Positions 37,767-50,175 of a DNA stretch of 64,000 bases are shown one piece after another. The notes under the pieces were generated by a model. It made no database searches. It worked only from the letters and a program-made list of their open reading frames with translations, and was not told where the DNA came from. The stretch covers positions 1,927,736 through 1,991,735 of the forward strand of contig NZ_JABRXF010000001.1 in assembly GCF_013266695.1 (NCBI RefSeq). Direction: 5' to 3'. Both the position numbers and the translations under genes were made by a program. Source of the DNA: Hongsoonwoonella zoysiae. Its GTDB lineage: Bacteria; Pseudomonadota; Alphaproteobacteria; Rhizobiales; Stappiaceae. The first letter of the stretch is position 1. The number at the start of each line of letters is the position of its first letter.

Positions 37767-38089
37767 TAGCGCCCCCTCGCGCCCCTCGGCGGCGGCCCGG
37801 AAACATTCCGGGTCGCCTGCCGTAGCGACATGCAAATTTCATTTAATATTTCAACGGCTTGTGACAGCTAAAAGCGTTACAAACCGTAACAAAGCTTTAT
37901 TTCCAGAATTCCCCCGCATGCCTGTATGGTGACACCCGAATTCGAAGCATTAACCGAATCAATACGTTAACGATTGATTAAGGAGAGTGCTCGATCCCTT
38001 CGACTTAATTCTCGCGGTCTTGAGCCGGCGCAATCGACAACTGATGACATGCGCTACCGGATCGACCGCGAAACCACAGGCGGCAAGAG
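37767..38089. other. Intergenic region between ftsZ and lpxC
   Basis: I see no gene in these 323 bases. A hairpin (arms at 37791-37802 and 37806-37817, one mismatch) follows ftsZ and may end dcw transcription, though it has no T-run. The middle part (37835-37985) is AT-richer and probably holds the lpxC promoter, which I cannot place precisely. Confidence 0.5.
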
Positions 38090-39046
38090 ATGGTGCAACG
38101 CTTGGACCGGCAGAAAACGATAGCCGAACCTATCACCCTGAAAGGAATCGGTGTTCATTCGGGAAATCCGGCCAGCGTCAGTCTCTATCCGGCCGAAGCC
38201 GGTTCTGGCATCGTTTTCCAGGGCAGGGACGGCGCGCGCGGGCGTGATGTTGAATTTCCGGCCCATTGGAAGAGTGTGAGTGCAACGTCGCTTTGCACCG
38301 TTCTCGGCGATCCGAAGGCTGGCGGCGTCGCCACGGTGGAGCACCTCATGGCCGCCCTTCGTGGCCTTGGCGTCGATAATGTGACTGTCGAAATGGACGG
38401 GCCGGAGATGCCGATCATGGATGGATCGTCCGCGGCATTCGTTTCAGCTATCGATAGTGTGGGCCTTAAATCCCTGTCGGCGTCCCGCCGATACATAAAG
38501 ATCATGAAGCCTGTTCGCATCGCCAGCGGCGATGCGTGGTGTGAGTTGCTCCCCTATGATGGAACCCGTTTCGAGGTGACGATCGACTTCCCGTCCGCGG
38601 CGATCGGCTGCCAGAGCATCGATATAGATCTTACGCCGGATGTTTTCCGCCGGGAGCTGGCGCGCGCGCGCACCTTCGGTTCCGTCGCCGATGTTGAAAA
38701 GTTGTGGGCGAATGGGTTTGCGCTTGGCTCTTCGCTTGAGAATTCGGTGGCGATTGCTGACGACAAGGTCGTCAATCCGGAGGGCATCCGCTGGCCGGAC
38801 GAATTCGTCCGCCACAAGACGCTGGATGCGGTCGGCGATCTTGCGCTGGCCGGCCTGCCGATCCTCGGGCATTTCCGCTCCTACAAGGGCGGGCATCGCA
38901 TGAACCATGCGATCCTTGTCGAGCTGTTTGAAAACTGCGGTCAGGGCGCTTTCCAGATAGCGGTATCCCCGCAGGCGCGCGAGGTCGGTTCGGCGGAGCT
39001 GGTAAGCGGCCTTTCTGCGGCGGCATTCGGGCCGAACATTTCCTGA
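38090..39046 (+). CDS. lpxC: UDP-3-O-acyl-N-acetylglucosamine deacetylase LpxC
   Basis: The 318-residue zinc enzyme catalyses the first committed step of lipid A synthesis. Zinc ligands are predicted at H85 (VEHLMAAL), H242 and D246 (RHKTLDAVGD), with the catalytic H269 in KGGHRMNH; spacing matches the E. coli residues 79, 238, 242 and 265. The N-terminal TLKGIGVHSG is typical. The gene follows ftsZ, as in many proteobacteria. Confidence 0.97.
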   Translation: MVQRLDRQKTIAEPITLKGIGVHSGNPASVSLYPAEAGSGIVFQGRDGARGRDVEFPAHWKSVSATSLCTVLGDPKAGGVATVEHLMAALRGLGVDNVTVEMDGPEMPIMDGSSAAFVSAIDSVGLKSLSASRRYIKIMKPVRIASGDAWCELLPYDGTRFEVTIDFPSAAIGCQSIDIDLTPDVFRRELARARTFGSVADVEKLWANGFALGSSLENSVAIADDKVVNPEGIRWPDEFVRHKTLDAVGDLALAGLPILGHFRSYKGGHRMNHAILVELFENCGQGAFQIAVSPQAREVGSAELVSGLSAAAFGPNIS

Positions 39047-39238
39047 GAAGCGCTCATTCCACAGCGGGGCAGGCCGCGGTCACAAAATTGCTTCAAACCT
39101 TTTGCACAGGACGTGGCGAACCGTTCTGTAATCCGCTACAAGCGTTGCGCCCGTGACATCCTTCGGATCGCGGATCGGCCGGCTCAATTCGAGACGGCGT
39201 GCAGGGAGTTTGAGAACGTGCATCCGGAACGACGCGAC

Positions 39239-40096
39239 ATGAGTGATCTTCGCCGCAATGCCAGCAAACGGTTTTTTCGCGGCATTGCGCGCGCTGGCAT
39301 GATCGTGGCGATGCTTGGTCTGGCGGCCTGTTCGTCAACGTCGGATGATGCCGACCTTGCGACAACCGATATTCCCGCTGAAGAGCTTTATAATCAGGGC
39401 CTTGCGCTGCGCAACGAGGGTCGTCTCAGCGAGGCTTCCGAGAAATTCGCCGAGCTCGACAAGTACTATCCCTATTCCGAATATGCTCGTAAGTCGCTTA
39501 TCAACGTGGCTTACGTGAGCTACACCCGGGGAAAATATCCGGAAGCAATCAACGCGGCGAAGCGCTTTACCACGCTTTATCCCGGCAATCCGGATTCGGC
39601 CTACGCGCTCTATATAATCGGCCAGTCCTACTTCAAGCAGATCCCGGATGTAACGCGCGACCAGCAGAACACGCAACGCGCACTTGCCGCCTTCGGCGAA
39701 CTGGTCCAGCGGTTTCCGGATTCCGAATACGCCAGCGATGCGGAGACGAAGATACGCGCCACGGAAGACCAGCTTGCCGGCAAGGAAATGGAAGTCGGCC
39801 GCTACTATCTGAAGCGCGACAACTATGTCGCCGCGATCAACCGTTTCAAGACTGTGGTGATCAACTACCAGACCACCCGCCACATCGAAGAAGCGCTTTT
39901 CCGGCTGGTGGAAAGCTATTATGCGCTAGGCGTTATCAACGAGGCGCAGACGGCCGCGGCCGTTCTCGGCCATAACTACCCTGACAGCCAGTGGTACAAG
40001 GATGCCTACAACCTGTTGCAGACCGGCGGTTATTCGCCGGAGAGCGACGGTGGAAGCTGGATCAGCAAGGCGTTCGGGAGCATTAGCGTTCTTTAA
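39239..40096 (+). CDS. bamD: Outer membrane assembly lipoprotein BamD
   Basis: The 285-residue protein has a lipoprotein signal ending LGLAAC, with lipidated Cys31, followed by TPR-like repeats (about residues 50-260) such as LYNQGLALRNEGRLSEASEKF and SAYALYIIGQSYFKQIPD. BamD is the essential lipoprotein partner of BamA in outer-membrane protein insertion. The ATG at 39239 gives a normal signal peptide; an upstream start at 39113 would place 42 residues before it. The position between lpxC and recN is typical of alphaproteobacteria. Confidence 0.94.
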   Translation: MSDLRRNASKRFFRGIARAGMIVAMLGLAACSSTSDDADLATTDIPAEELYNQGLALRNEGRLSEASEKFAELDKYYPYSEYARKSLINVAYVSYTRGKYPEAINAAKRFTTLYPGNPDSAYALYIIGQSYFKQIPDVTRDQQNTQRALAAFGELVQRFPDSEYASDAETKIRATEDQLAGKEMEVGRYYLKRDNYVAAINRFKTVVINYQTTRHIEEALFRLVESYYALGVINEAQTAAAVLGHNYPDSQWYKDAYNLLQTGGYSPESDGGSWISKAFGSISVL

Positions 40097-40183
40097 GCGC
40101 GGGCCGCTCAGGAAGGGGCTCGCGCGCAACTCGGAATCCAAGTATCACTTGATCTGGTTCTTGTCCCAGCGAATCACTCCTGG

Positions 40184-41854
40184 ATGCTAGCAGCGCTTGC
40201 TATTCGCGATATCGTCCTGATCGATCGCCTCGACCTGGAGTTCTCCGGCGGCATGTCCGTGCTGACGGGGGAAACCGGGGCGGGCAAATCCATTTTGCTC
40301 GACGCATTGACCCTTGCGCTCGGCGGGCGGGGCGATGCGGGCCTTGTCCGCAACAATGAGGCACAGGGGCAGGTCACGGCGGTCTTCGATGTTGCGGGAG
40401 ACCATCCGGCCCGGCGTTTGCTTCGCGAAAACGGTATCGACGACGACGGGGATGTGATCCTGCGCCGCATTCAGTCGGCGGACGGGCGCAGCCGTGCCTT
40501 CGTCAACGACCAGCCCGTCAGTGTTTCCCTGCTCAGGCAGATCGGGTCGCTCCTGGTGGAAATCCACGGGCAGCATGATGCGCGCGCCTTCGTGGATCCG
40601 GAAGAGCATCGCCAAATTCTCGATTCGTTTGCCGGCCTCGAAGCCGACCGTGACGACGTTTCGAACGCGTTTCGGGGCATGCGCGCAGCGATCAAGGCGC
40701 AACGCGACCACGAAGCGCGGATAGAAGCCGCGCGGCGCGAGGCGGACTTCCTGCGTGCCGCCGTCGAAGAGCTTTCAGTACTTGATCCGCAGGTGGGAGA
40801 AGAAGACGAACTTGCCGCCCGCCGGACGGAAATGATGCAGGTTGAAAAGATCGCAAGCGACCTCAACGAAGCTTATGACGCGTTAAATGGAAACGCTTCC
40901 CCGATCACGGAACTGTCGAGCCTCTGGCGGCGGCTTGAACGCAAGGCGGAACAGGCGAGCCGGCTTCTGGGTGAGCCCGTCGCGGCGCTTGCCGCAGCGC
41001 TCGACAATCTGGAGGAAGCGCGCTCGGGCCTGGAGGCGGCGGTGCGCGAAACCGAATTCGACCCCAGGGAACTCGAGGCGGCCGAAGAGCGGCTCTTTGC
41101 GTTGCGAGGGGCTGCGCGGAAGTTCAACGTGATGGTTGACGAACTGCCTGCGCTGCGGGACCGGATGGCGGATGATCTGGCCGCGCTCGATGCCGGCGAA
41201 GAAAGGCTTGCGGGCCTTGAAGCGGCGGCGCGTGAAGCGCAAGCGCTTTACCGCGTCAAGGCCGAGGCCCTTTCCGAAAAACGCCGCAATGCGGCAAGGG
41301 CCCTTGAAGAGGCGGTGGCCGGCGAGCTGCCGGACCTCAAGCTTGAGCGTGCGCGTTTCATTGTGGAACAGGCGGTAGACGGCGAAGGCGGCGGGGCTGA
41401 AGGCATCGACCATATTGAGTTCTGGGTCCAGACCAACCCCGGAACCAGGCCGGGTCCGATGATGAAGGTCGCCTCCGGCGGCGAACTTTCGCGTTTTCTG
41501 CTTGCGCTGAAGGTATCGCTTGCCGACAAGGGTTCCGCGCCGACGCTGGTGTTCGACGAAATCGACACAGGCGTGGGAGGTGCTGTCGCGCAGGCGATCG
41601 GGGCGCGACTTGCCCGTCTTGCCCGGGACGTACAGGTGCTGACCGTTACCCATGCGCCGCAAGTGGCCGCGCGCGCGGAAGGCCACTTCCTGATTTCCAA
41701 GGCGGAAGCGGAGCCGGAGCGTGTCGTAACCCGCGTCAGCCGCATCGCCGAGGATCATCGCCGCGAGGAGATTGCGCGCATGCTTGCGGGCGCCCGCATT
41801 ACCGAAGAAGCAAGGGCTGCTGCCGACAGCCTGCTTTCCGAAATTTCCGCGTAA
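40184..41854 (+). CDS. recN: DNA repair protein RecN
   Basis: The 556-residue SMC-like ATPase acts in double-strand break repair. The N-terminal Walker A is GETGAGKS (K35), the middle is a helical coiled-coil region rich in Glu and Arg (about 150-370), and the C-terminal half has the ABC signature VASGGELSRFLLALK and Walker B VFDEIDTGVGG. The length matches the family. It starts 87 bases after bamD. Confidence 0.96.
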   Translation: MLAALAIRDIVLIDRLDLEFSGGMSVLTGETGAGKSILLDALTLALGGRGDAGLVRNNEAQGQVTAVFDVAGDHPARRLLRENGIDDDGDVILRRIQSADGRSRAFVNDQPVSVSLLRQIGSLLVEIHGQHDARAFVDPEEHRQILDSFAGLEADRDDVSNAFRGMRAAIKAQRDHEARIEAARREADFLRAAVEELSVLDPQVGEEDELAARRTEMMQVEKIASDLNEAYDALNGNASPITELSSLWRRLERKAEQASRLLGEPVAALAAALDNLEEARSGLEAAVRETEFDPRELEAAEERLFALRGAARKFNVMVDELPALRDRMADDLAALDAGEERLAGLEAAAREAQALYRVKAEALSEKRRNAARALEEAVAGELPDLKLERARFIVEQAVDGEGGGAEGIDHIEFWVQTNPGTRPGPMMKVASGGELSRFLLALKVSLADKGSAPTLVFDEIDTGVGGAVAQAIGARLARLARDVQVLTVTHAPQVAARAEGHFLISKAEAEPERVVTRVSRIAEDHRREEIARMLAGARITEEARAAADSLLSEISA

Positions 41855-44140
<2,286 letters not shown>

Positions 44141-44749
44141 CGGTTCCGCGGGCGATAGAATTCACGTAATCGTGATGAAGAGGGTACGCTTAATTTTTCC
44201 GTAGCGGATTTTTAATGACTAATCGCGCGATCCTGGTGGAATGTGGTGGCTTTGGCTTCAGGAAAGACTTTTTCAAGATGCCATCAAAATATTATGAAAC
44301 CTAAAGGCAAACCTATACGAACTATATATTAATTTAAGAGAATATCGTATTTCAAAGAATTATAATATATTTATGTATATTTTACAATTTTAGATAAATG
44401 TCTTGCATGGACGATAATATATTTAAGATCTCCTTAGAGGATTATATCCCTGTCTCTAATGTAATTCCGCTACGGTATTTAAATTTCAGCGTATCCCGAT
44501 TCGCTCACGGATAACTTTTGAACAATAATTTTGGCAAAAACCTTATCCATCGGCAAAACTTGGAGAATGTTGGCTGAAAAGCGCATCGGAAATGGCAATC
44601 TGTTGAGTTTTGCATTCGGGAAAACCGAGGACTCGGGTGAATTGGCAATCATGAATTGTCGCCTCGCGGGCTCCACCTCGCGCAAAATTCGCGCTGGGCG
44701 AAATGCAATAGGCACTACTGCCGATACGCTTCATTAAACGCTGCGGTGG
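44141..44749. other. AT-rich gene-poor island between ligA and the EAL gene
   Basis: No convincing gene is seen in 609 bases. About 44285-44480 is strikingly AT-rich (for example ATTATAATATATTTATG near 44360), unlike any other part of the window. Two short frames on opposite strands at 44479-44737 overlap each other and have no family features. The island could be a remnant of transferred DNA or a large regulatory region for the EAL gene. Confidence 0.6.
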
Positions 44750-46546
44750 ATGGTTGACGAAAACCCAAGCGCGGGTGCCGGGACTGGATGGCACGTTGCA
44801 AGCGCTGAAGGCATACAGGGGGGAGCGTTGCCGGGCGACGCACGTTCAGTGGCAATTGGCGGGAAGGATGGGCGCGAAGGGCGATGGGCGACGAAATTCG
44901 CCGGACACTTTGTACTTTCGGGCAACCGGCGGTTCTTTCGGGTAGTTGTCTGGGCGTTCGTATTCGCGGCGATGCTGATTGCCGGTTGGTTGCTTCTTTC
45001 GGTCGTGGTTGGCGACGACCTGTCCCGCCAGAACGATGCCGGCATCGGGGAATACGAGAAACTCACCAGGCGGTCGATAGAGTTGATCGCCCAGTTGGAA
45101 CGGCAGGTCACGGCCGAAGCATGTTCGCCCGCCTTTCTTGACGGAATGCGCAAACTTGCTTTCCTGCCGGACGGGATAAACAGCATCCTCTACGCGCAGG
45201 ATGGCGCGATAGCCTGTACGTCGAACGCAGGCAAACTGGACCGGAAGGTCGAATTCGGCGCGCCGGATCTCGCGGCAAGCGAAACCGCTGCGAACCTCGA
45301 TATATGGTTCGACCGTCCTCAGGGGCCTCTGGGGCTGCCTGGTGAGATCGGCACGATAGTCGGCGGCAATGGTTTTCTCGTGACAATGCCGGAAATTTCC
45401 GCGCCGGAGGGACCTTTCGGAAGAAGTTCACGCGAAATCATTTTCCGCGTCGATGATAAACGATGGATCTCGCGGAGCGGCCGCAAAGGGCTTTACGCCG
45501 CCGCGGGAATGGTCGGCATTAGCGGTTTCAATTGGGCCGAGTGGTCGTTTTACGGTCGCGATTGCGGTGAGTTGGGCCTTTATTGCGCCGCATCGCGTGC
45601 GCCGCTTTCCGAGGTGATCGCTTCGCGTCCCTTCCAGATCGGCGGTTTTCTGGCGTTTGCCTGCATTGTCGCCTTTTTCGTCGGTGGGCTCGCCGATCGT
45701 GGCATGCGCTCCTACTGGTCGCTGCCTCAGCGCTTCGTGCGCGGCCTGACCGCTGAGCGCGTTGAATGCGTCTATCAGCCCGTCGTGCAAATGGAGACCG
45801 GTGCGATCGTCGGTATCGAGGTGTTGTCGCGCTGGCGCGATGCAGATGGCCGGCTCGTGTTTCCGGACACCTTCCTGCCGATCGTGAACGACCGCGGCCT
45901 TTCGCGCAGGCTCACCGAAATCGTCATCGGCAAAGCGCGCAAGGAATTGGCGCAACATCTTCCGGCGGATATGGAACTGCAGGTTGCCTTCAATATTTCG
46001 CCGCGCGACTATAAGTATGACTTTCTGCGCCCGCTTTTCGATGGTCATGAGCCCGACACGGCACGGCTCGGATATATCGTGGAAATCGTCGAAACCGAAA
46101 GCTTCGACCTGTCGAGCATCAAGCTGGAGATGATGCGGCTTCGCCGTCAGGGCGTGCGCACCTATATCGACGATTTCGGCGTCGGCTTTTCCAATATCGG
46201 CAATCTCGCCGAACTGCCGATCGACGGCGTAAAGCTTGATCGCGGGTTTTCCATGGCGCCGCAAGGAAGCCTTTGGGCAAACATGCTGCCGCGTGCGCTG
46301 GAGCTTGTCGGCTCCGCGGGCCACCGGGTCGTGGTGGAAGGCGTCGAGACAGCGGAACGTTTTGAAATGCTGAAGAAAAACCGGCACGCGACCTTTGTGC
46401 AAGGGTATTTTATCGCAAGGCCGATGCCGGTGGAGGCTTTGGTTACGTTCCTCAAGTCCTACCCCGCCAGCGGGCCTGCGGGAACTGAGCAACCTGTTGC
46501 TGCATCGGCGCTAAATATCGTCGATTTCGGGCGATTGAAACGCTGA
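44750..46546 (+). CDS. Membrane-bound c-di-GMP phosphodiesterase with CSS sensor and EAL domain
   Basis: The 598-residue protein has a hydrophobic helix at about residues 63-86, a periplasmic region (about 87-300) that fits the CSS-motif sensor (cysteines in EACSPAF and IACTSNAG), a second helix at about 303-323 and a C-terminal EAL domain (about 335-585). The catalytic set appears intact: EVLSRW in place of EALLRW, FNIS, EIVETE, YIDDFGVGFSN, VKLDRGF and VVEGVET. It should hydrolyse c-di-GMP to pGpG, with activity tuned by the redox state of the periplasmic cysteines. No GGDEF domain is present. The ATG at 44750 leaves an unusually long pre-helix region of about 62 residues, so a later start is possible. 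Confidence 0.88.
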   Translation: MVDENPSAGAGTGWHVASAEGIQGGALPGDARSVAIGGKDGREGRWATKFAGHFVLSGNRRFFRVVVWAFVFAAMLIAGWLLLSVVVGDDLSRQNDAGIGEYEKLTRRSIELIAQLERQVTAEACSPAFLDGMRKLAFLPDGINSILYAQDGAIACTSNAGKLDRKVEFGAPDLAASETAANLDIWFDRPQGPLGLPGEIGTIVGGNGFLVTMPEISAPEGPFGRSSREIIFRVDDKRWISRSGRKGLYAAAGMVGISGFNWAEWSFYGRDCGELGLYCAASRAPLSEVIASRPFQIGGFLAFACIVAFFVGGLADRGMRSYWSLPQRFVRGLTAERVECVYQPVVQMETGAIVGIEVLSRWRDADGRLVFPDTFLPIVNDRGLSRRLTEIVIGKARKELAQHLPADMELQVAFNISPRDYKYDFLRPLFDGHEPDTARLGYIVEIVETESFDLSSIKLEMMRLRRQGVRTYIDDFGVGFSNIGNLAELPIDGVKLDRGFSMAPQGSLWANMLPRALELVGSAGHRVVVEGVETAERFEMLKKNRHATFVQGYFIARPMPVEALVTFLKSYPASGPAGTEQPVAASALNIVDFGRLKR

Positions 46547-46653
46547 TATTCACCGCATTTGCCATTCCCCCTGATAAGTGCGCTTGCTTTCGCTATATTG
46601 GTCCAAAGCGCGAACGGATTCGCGCGAAAGCCAACAAGCAGAAGCAGCGCCCC

Positions 46654-49080
46654 ATGCCTCAACATCCCGGCGATCCGGCGGGCCGGATAGAGCCTCATTT
46701 CGATAGCGAGCCGCAAGACGCGGCAAAGTCCGGTGGCGGTATCGCCGCGCGGGCTCTCGCAGCTGCAACCCGGGCGCGCGACGTCGCGGATTATCTTGAG
46801 GGGTTGAACCCGGAACAGCGCGAGGCGGTGCTGACACTTGACGGTCCCGTACTGGTGCTGGCGGGTGCGGGCACGGGCAAGACGCGGGTTCTGACGACGC
46901 GCATTGCGCATATCATTTCGGAGCAAAAGGCCTATCCCGGGCAGATACTTGCGGTGACCTTCACCAACAAGGCCGCCCGCGAGATGAAGCACCGCATCGG
47001 GGATCTGATCGGCGGCAATGTGGAGGGGATGCCCTGGCTTGGCACGTTCCACTCCATCTGCGTGAAGATCCTGCGCCGCCATGCGGAGCTTGCCGGTCTC
47101 AAGTCAAGCTTCACGATCCTCGATACCGACGACCAGCTTCGCCTGATGAAGCAGATCATCCAGGCGGAGGGGCTTGACGACAAGCGCTGGACAGCGCGTG
47201 CCTTCGCTTCGATCGTCGACGGCTGGAAGAACCGGGCGCTGACGCCGGAACAGGTGCCGGAAGGCGAGGCGCGCGCTTTCGGCAACGGCAAGGGAAAGAA
47301 GCTTTACGCGGAGTATCAGGAGCGCCTTTCGATCCTGAACGCAGCCGATTTTGGCGACCTTCTGCTGCACACGATCACGCTTTTCCGCAACAATCCGGAT
47401 GTTCTGGCGGAATACCAGAAGCGCTTCCGCTATATGCTGGTCGATGAGTATCAGGACACCAACATCGCCCAGTATCTGTGGCTGCGCCTGCTTGCGCAGG
47501 GAAATCCGAATGTCTGCTGCGTGGGCGACGATGACCAGTCGATCTACGGCTGGCGCGGCGCGGAAGTCGACAATATCTTGCGCTTCGAGCATGACTTCAA
47601 GGGCGCGAAGGTGATCCGGCTTGAGCGCAACTACCGCTCCACGAGCCACATTCTGGCGACTGCCTCGCACCTGATTTCCCATAACGAAGGCAGGCTCGGC
47701 AAAACGCTTTTCACCGATCTTGCCGATCCCGACGCCGAGCGCGTCATGGTGGCATCCTCGTGGGATTCGGAAGAAGAAGCGCGCAACATCGGCGACGAGA
47801 TCGAGGCGCTGCAGTCGAAAGGGCACAGGCTCAACGACATGGCGATCCTGGTTCGCGCCTCCTTCCAGATGCGCGAGTTCGAAGACCGGTTCGTGACTCT
47901 TGGCCTGAACTACCGCGTCATCGGGGGCCCGCGTTTTTACGAGCGCATGGAAATCCGCGATGCCATGGCCTATTTCCGCTGCGTCGCGCAGCCGGCGGAC
48001 GATCTCGCGTTCGAGCGGATCGTGAATACGCCGAAGCGTGGTTTGGGCGAGGCGACAATGAAGACCGTCCACGGCCTTGCCCGCGCGGAACGCATTCCAT
48101 TGATGGAAGCCGCCGGCATCCTCTGCCAGACGGAGGAGCTCCGCCCAAAAGCCCGCACGGCGATCAGGGCGCTTCTTGCCGATTTCGACCGCTGGCGCGA
48201 GCAGGTCGAGACGATGCCACCGACCGAGCTTGCCGAAATCATTCTGGATGAGAGCGGCTACACTGAAATGTGGCGCCAGGACCGCTCGGCCGAAGCGCCG
48301 GGCCGGCTCGACAACCTGAAGGAACTTGTGCGCTCTGTCGGCGACTTCGAAACGCTGTCCGGCTTTCTGGAGCATGTGTCGCTGGTGATGGACCGCGATG
48401 CCGGTGTCGATGACGATGCCGTCTCGCTGATGACGCTTCATTCGGCCAAGGGGCTTGAATTCGACACCGTCTTCCTGCCCGGTTGGGAGGAGGGGCTCTT
48501 TCCCCACCAGCGCGCGCTTGACGAAAGCGGTCGGGCAGGGCTGGAGGAGGAGCGGCGTCTTGCTTATGTCGGCGTGACGCGGGCAAAAAGGCGCGCGCGG
48601 ATTTCATTCGCCGTCAACCGGCGCATCCATGGCATGTGGCAGTCCACCGTTCCCTCTCGTTTCCTTGACGAATTGCCCGAAGAGCAGGTCGAAGTCATTG
48701 AGCCCAATTCCAGCTATGGCGGTTATGGGGCCGGCGGATATGGCGCAAGCCGCTTCGACAATCGCGATCCCTTCCAGTCGACTTATTCCACGCCCGGCTG
48801 GCAGCGCGCCCAGCGTGCCCGTTCATCGGGAGCGGGCGGGTATGAGGGCAGGTCGCGGTTTGCCGAACGCAATCACCGGCAGGGGCCGAAGACGATAGAA
48901 GGCGAACTCGTCGCGAAATCCGTGTCCGATGTGCCGTCCGGCTTCTCCTTGGGAGAGCGGATTTTCCACCTGAAGTTCGGTTACGGCGAGATTGCATCGA
49001 TCGAAGGCAACAAGCTGACGGTCGATTTCGACAAGGCGGGGCGCAAGCGCGTTCTCGACAGTTTCGTCGAGCGGCACTGA
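46654..49080 (+). CDS. uvrD: ATP-dependent DNA helicase UvrD/PcrA
   Basis: The 808-residue superfamily 1 helicase unwinds DNA 3' to 5' in mismatch and nucleotide-excision repair. It has Walker A GAGTGKT (K76), TFTNKAAREMK, Walker B DEYQDTN from D264, GDDDQSIYGWRGA, RLERNYRS, LMTLHSAKGLEF and VGVTRAKRRA. The C-terminal 120 residues contain a Gly/Tyr-rich stretch and end in a tudor-like UvrD tail (FGYGEIASIEGNKLTVDFD). A perfect hairpin lies about 30 bases before the ATG. Confidence 0.96.
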   Translation: MPQHPGDPAGRIEPHFDSEPQDAAKSGGGIAARALAAATRARDVADYLEGLNPEQREAVLTLDGPVLVLAGAGTGKTRVLTTRIAHIISEQKAYPGQILAVTFTNKAAREMKHRIGDLIGGNVEGMPWLGTFHSICVKILRRHAELAGLKSSFTILDTDDQLRLMKQIIQAEGLDDKRWTARAFASIVDGWKNRALTPEQVPEGEARAFGNGKGKKLYAEYQERLSILNAADFGDLLLHTITLFRNNPDVLAEYQKRFRYMLVDEYQDTNIAQYLWLRLLAQGNPNVCCVGDDDQSIYGWRGAEVDNILRFEHDFKGAKVIRLERNYRSTSHILATASHLISHNEGRLGKTLFTDLADPDAERVMVASSWDSEEEARNIGDEIEALQSKGHRLNDMAILVRASFQMREFEDRFVTLGLNYRVIGGPRFYERMEIRDAMAYFRCVAQPADDLAFERIVNTPKRGLGEATMKTVHGLARAERIPLMEAAGILCQTEELRPKARTAIRALLADFDRWREQVETMPPTELAEIILDESGYTEMWRQDRSAEAPGRLDNLKELVRSVGDFETLSGFLEHVSLVMDRDAGVDDDAVSLMTLHSAKGLEFDTVFLPGWEEGLFPHQRALDESGRAGLEEERRLAYVGVTRAKRRARISFAVNRRIHGMWQSTVPSRFLDELPEEQVEVIEPNSSYGGYGAGGYGASRFDNRDPFQSTYSTPGWQRAQRARSSGAGGYEGRSRFAERNHRQGPKTIEGELVAKSVSDVPSGFSLGERIFHLKFGYGEIASIEGNKLTVDFDKAGRKRVLDSFVERH

Positions 49081-49195
49081 TCGTGCCGTGGCGCAAGGCA
49101 GCGCCTGAGCGAACCGTCTGGCAAAGGGGATCGGGAGCGGTTATACCTCGCGCCCGGTATTTCGCCCCTTCATCATCCTCACCGAAAGCACGCCC

Positions 49196-50086
49196 ATGCC
49201 CACCATCCGCATTCTCATCAAGGCTGAGGAACTCGAAGCCAAGCGGATCAACGATATTCTCGAACGAACCTTTGAAGACGACGGTTATGCGACCGCAATC
49301 TTCGAAACGAAGGCGGGCGGGCGCGAATGGGCTGCGGAAATCCTGATCACCGATATGGATGCCGAAGAGGCGGTGGAGCTTGTGCGCGACCGGGTCGGCG
49401 CGGATGCTTTCGCCGCCCCCATCGAAGCGGAGGAACTTCCCGAAATCAACTGGGTGGCGAAAAGCCTTGAAGGTTTGAAGCCGGTTCGCGCCGGACGGTT
49501 TTTCGTCCATGGCTCGCATGACCGGGACAAGCGGCCGTTCAACGCCCATTCCATCGAGGTGGAAGCGGCCCTTGCTTTTGGCACCGGCCATCATGGAACG
49601 ACGGCTGGCTGCCTTGTCGAGCTCGACCGACTGTTGAACCGCCGCTCCTACAATCGAATCCTCGATCTCGGGACGGGTACGGGCGTGCTTGCGATCGCCA
49701 TCGCAATGATGACGAAGCAGGAGGTGGTCGCCACCGATATCGATCCTGTCGCAGTAAGGACAACGCGCGAGAATGCCGAAAAGAACGGCGTTGGACCGCT
49801 GGTCAAGGCGTTTGCGGCCAATGGGGTGGACGACCGGCGCTTTGGCGAGGAAGGCCCCTTCGACCTTGTCGTCGCGAATATATTGGCAAAGCCGCTGACG
49901 AAGCTTTCCGCGCCGCTTTCGCGGCGTATGTCCTGGCCGGCGACGCTCGTGCTTTCCGGCCTTCTGGAGCATGACGGGCCGCGCATCGTCTCCGCCTATG
50001 CCATGCAGGGCTTCAAGCTTGTGCGCAAACGCTCGTATGACGGCTGGCTGACGTTGACTTTCGTACGCGGTCTGCCGGATGCCTGA
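49196..50086 (+). CDS. prmA: Ribosomal protein L11 methyltransferase PrmA
   Basis: The 296-residue enzyme uses SAM to methylate ribosomal protein L11. The N-terminal substrate domain precedes the methyltransferase fold with FGTGHHGTTAGCL, the SAM loop ILDLGTGTGVLAIA near residues 158-171, and the catalytic-site VVANILAKPL. The gene ends shortly before a strong bidirectional terminator shared with the convergent DUF1127 gene. Confidence 0.94.
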   Translation: MPTIRILIKAEELEAKRINDILERTFEDDGYATAIFETKAGGREWAAEILITDMDAEEAVELVRDRVGADAFAAPIEAEELPEINWVAKSLEGLKPVRAGRFFVHGSHDRDKRPFNAHSIEVEAALAFGTGHHGTTAGCLVELDRLLNRRSYNRILDLGTGTGVLAIAIAMMTKQEVVATDIDPVAVRTTRENAEKNGVGPLVKAFAANGVDDRRFGEEGPFDLVVANILAKPLTKLSAPLSRRMSWPATLVLSGLLEHDGPRIVSAYAMQGFKLVRKRSYDGWLTLTFVRGLPDA

Positions 50087-50114
50087 TGATCGGCGGGAAA
50101 CCGACAATGCAATA

Positions 50115-50147
50115 AAAAAGGCAGGGTGCGTGCACCCCGCCCTTTTT
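50115..50147. terminator. Bidirectional terminator between prmA and the DUF1127 gene
   Basis: The stem is GGGTGC/GCACCC (50124-50129, 50132-50137), extended by GGC/GCC pairs past one mismatch and flanked by A-run and T-run. The arrangement works in both directions for the two convergent genes. Confidence 0.85.
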
Positions 50148-50175
50148 GGGAAGTTCAAAAAGCTTTCGGCGACGC

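Noticed and set aside
44479-44737. Two short overlapping frames on opposite strands (78 and 68 residues)
   Set aside because: They overlap each other, have no clear ribosome site or family, and sit at the edge of the AT-rich island; not enough support to call either.
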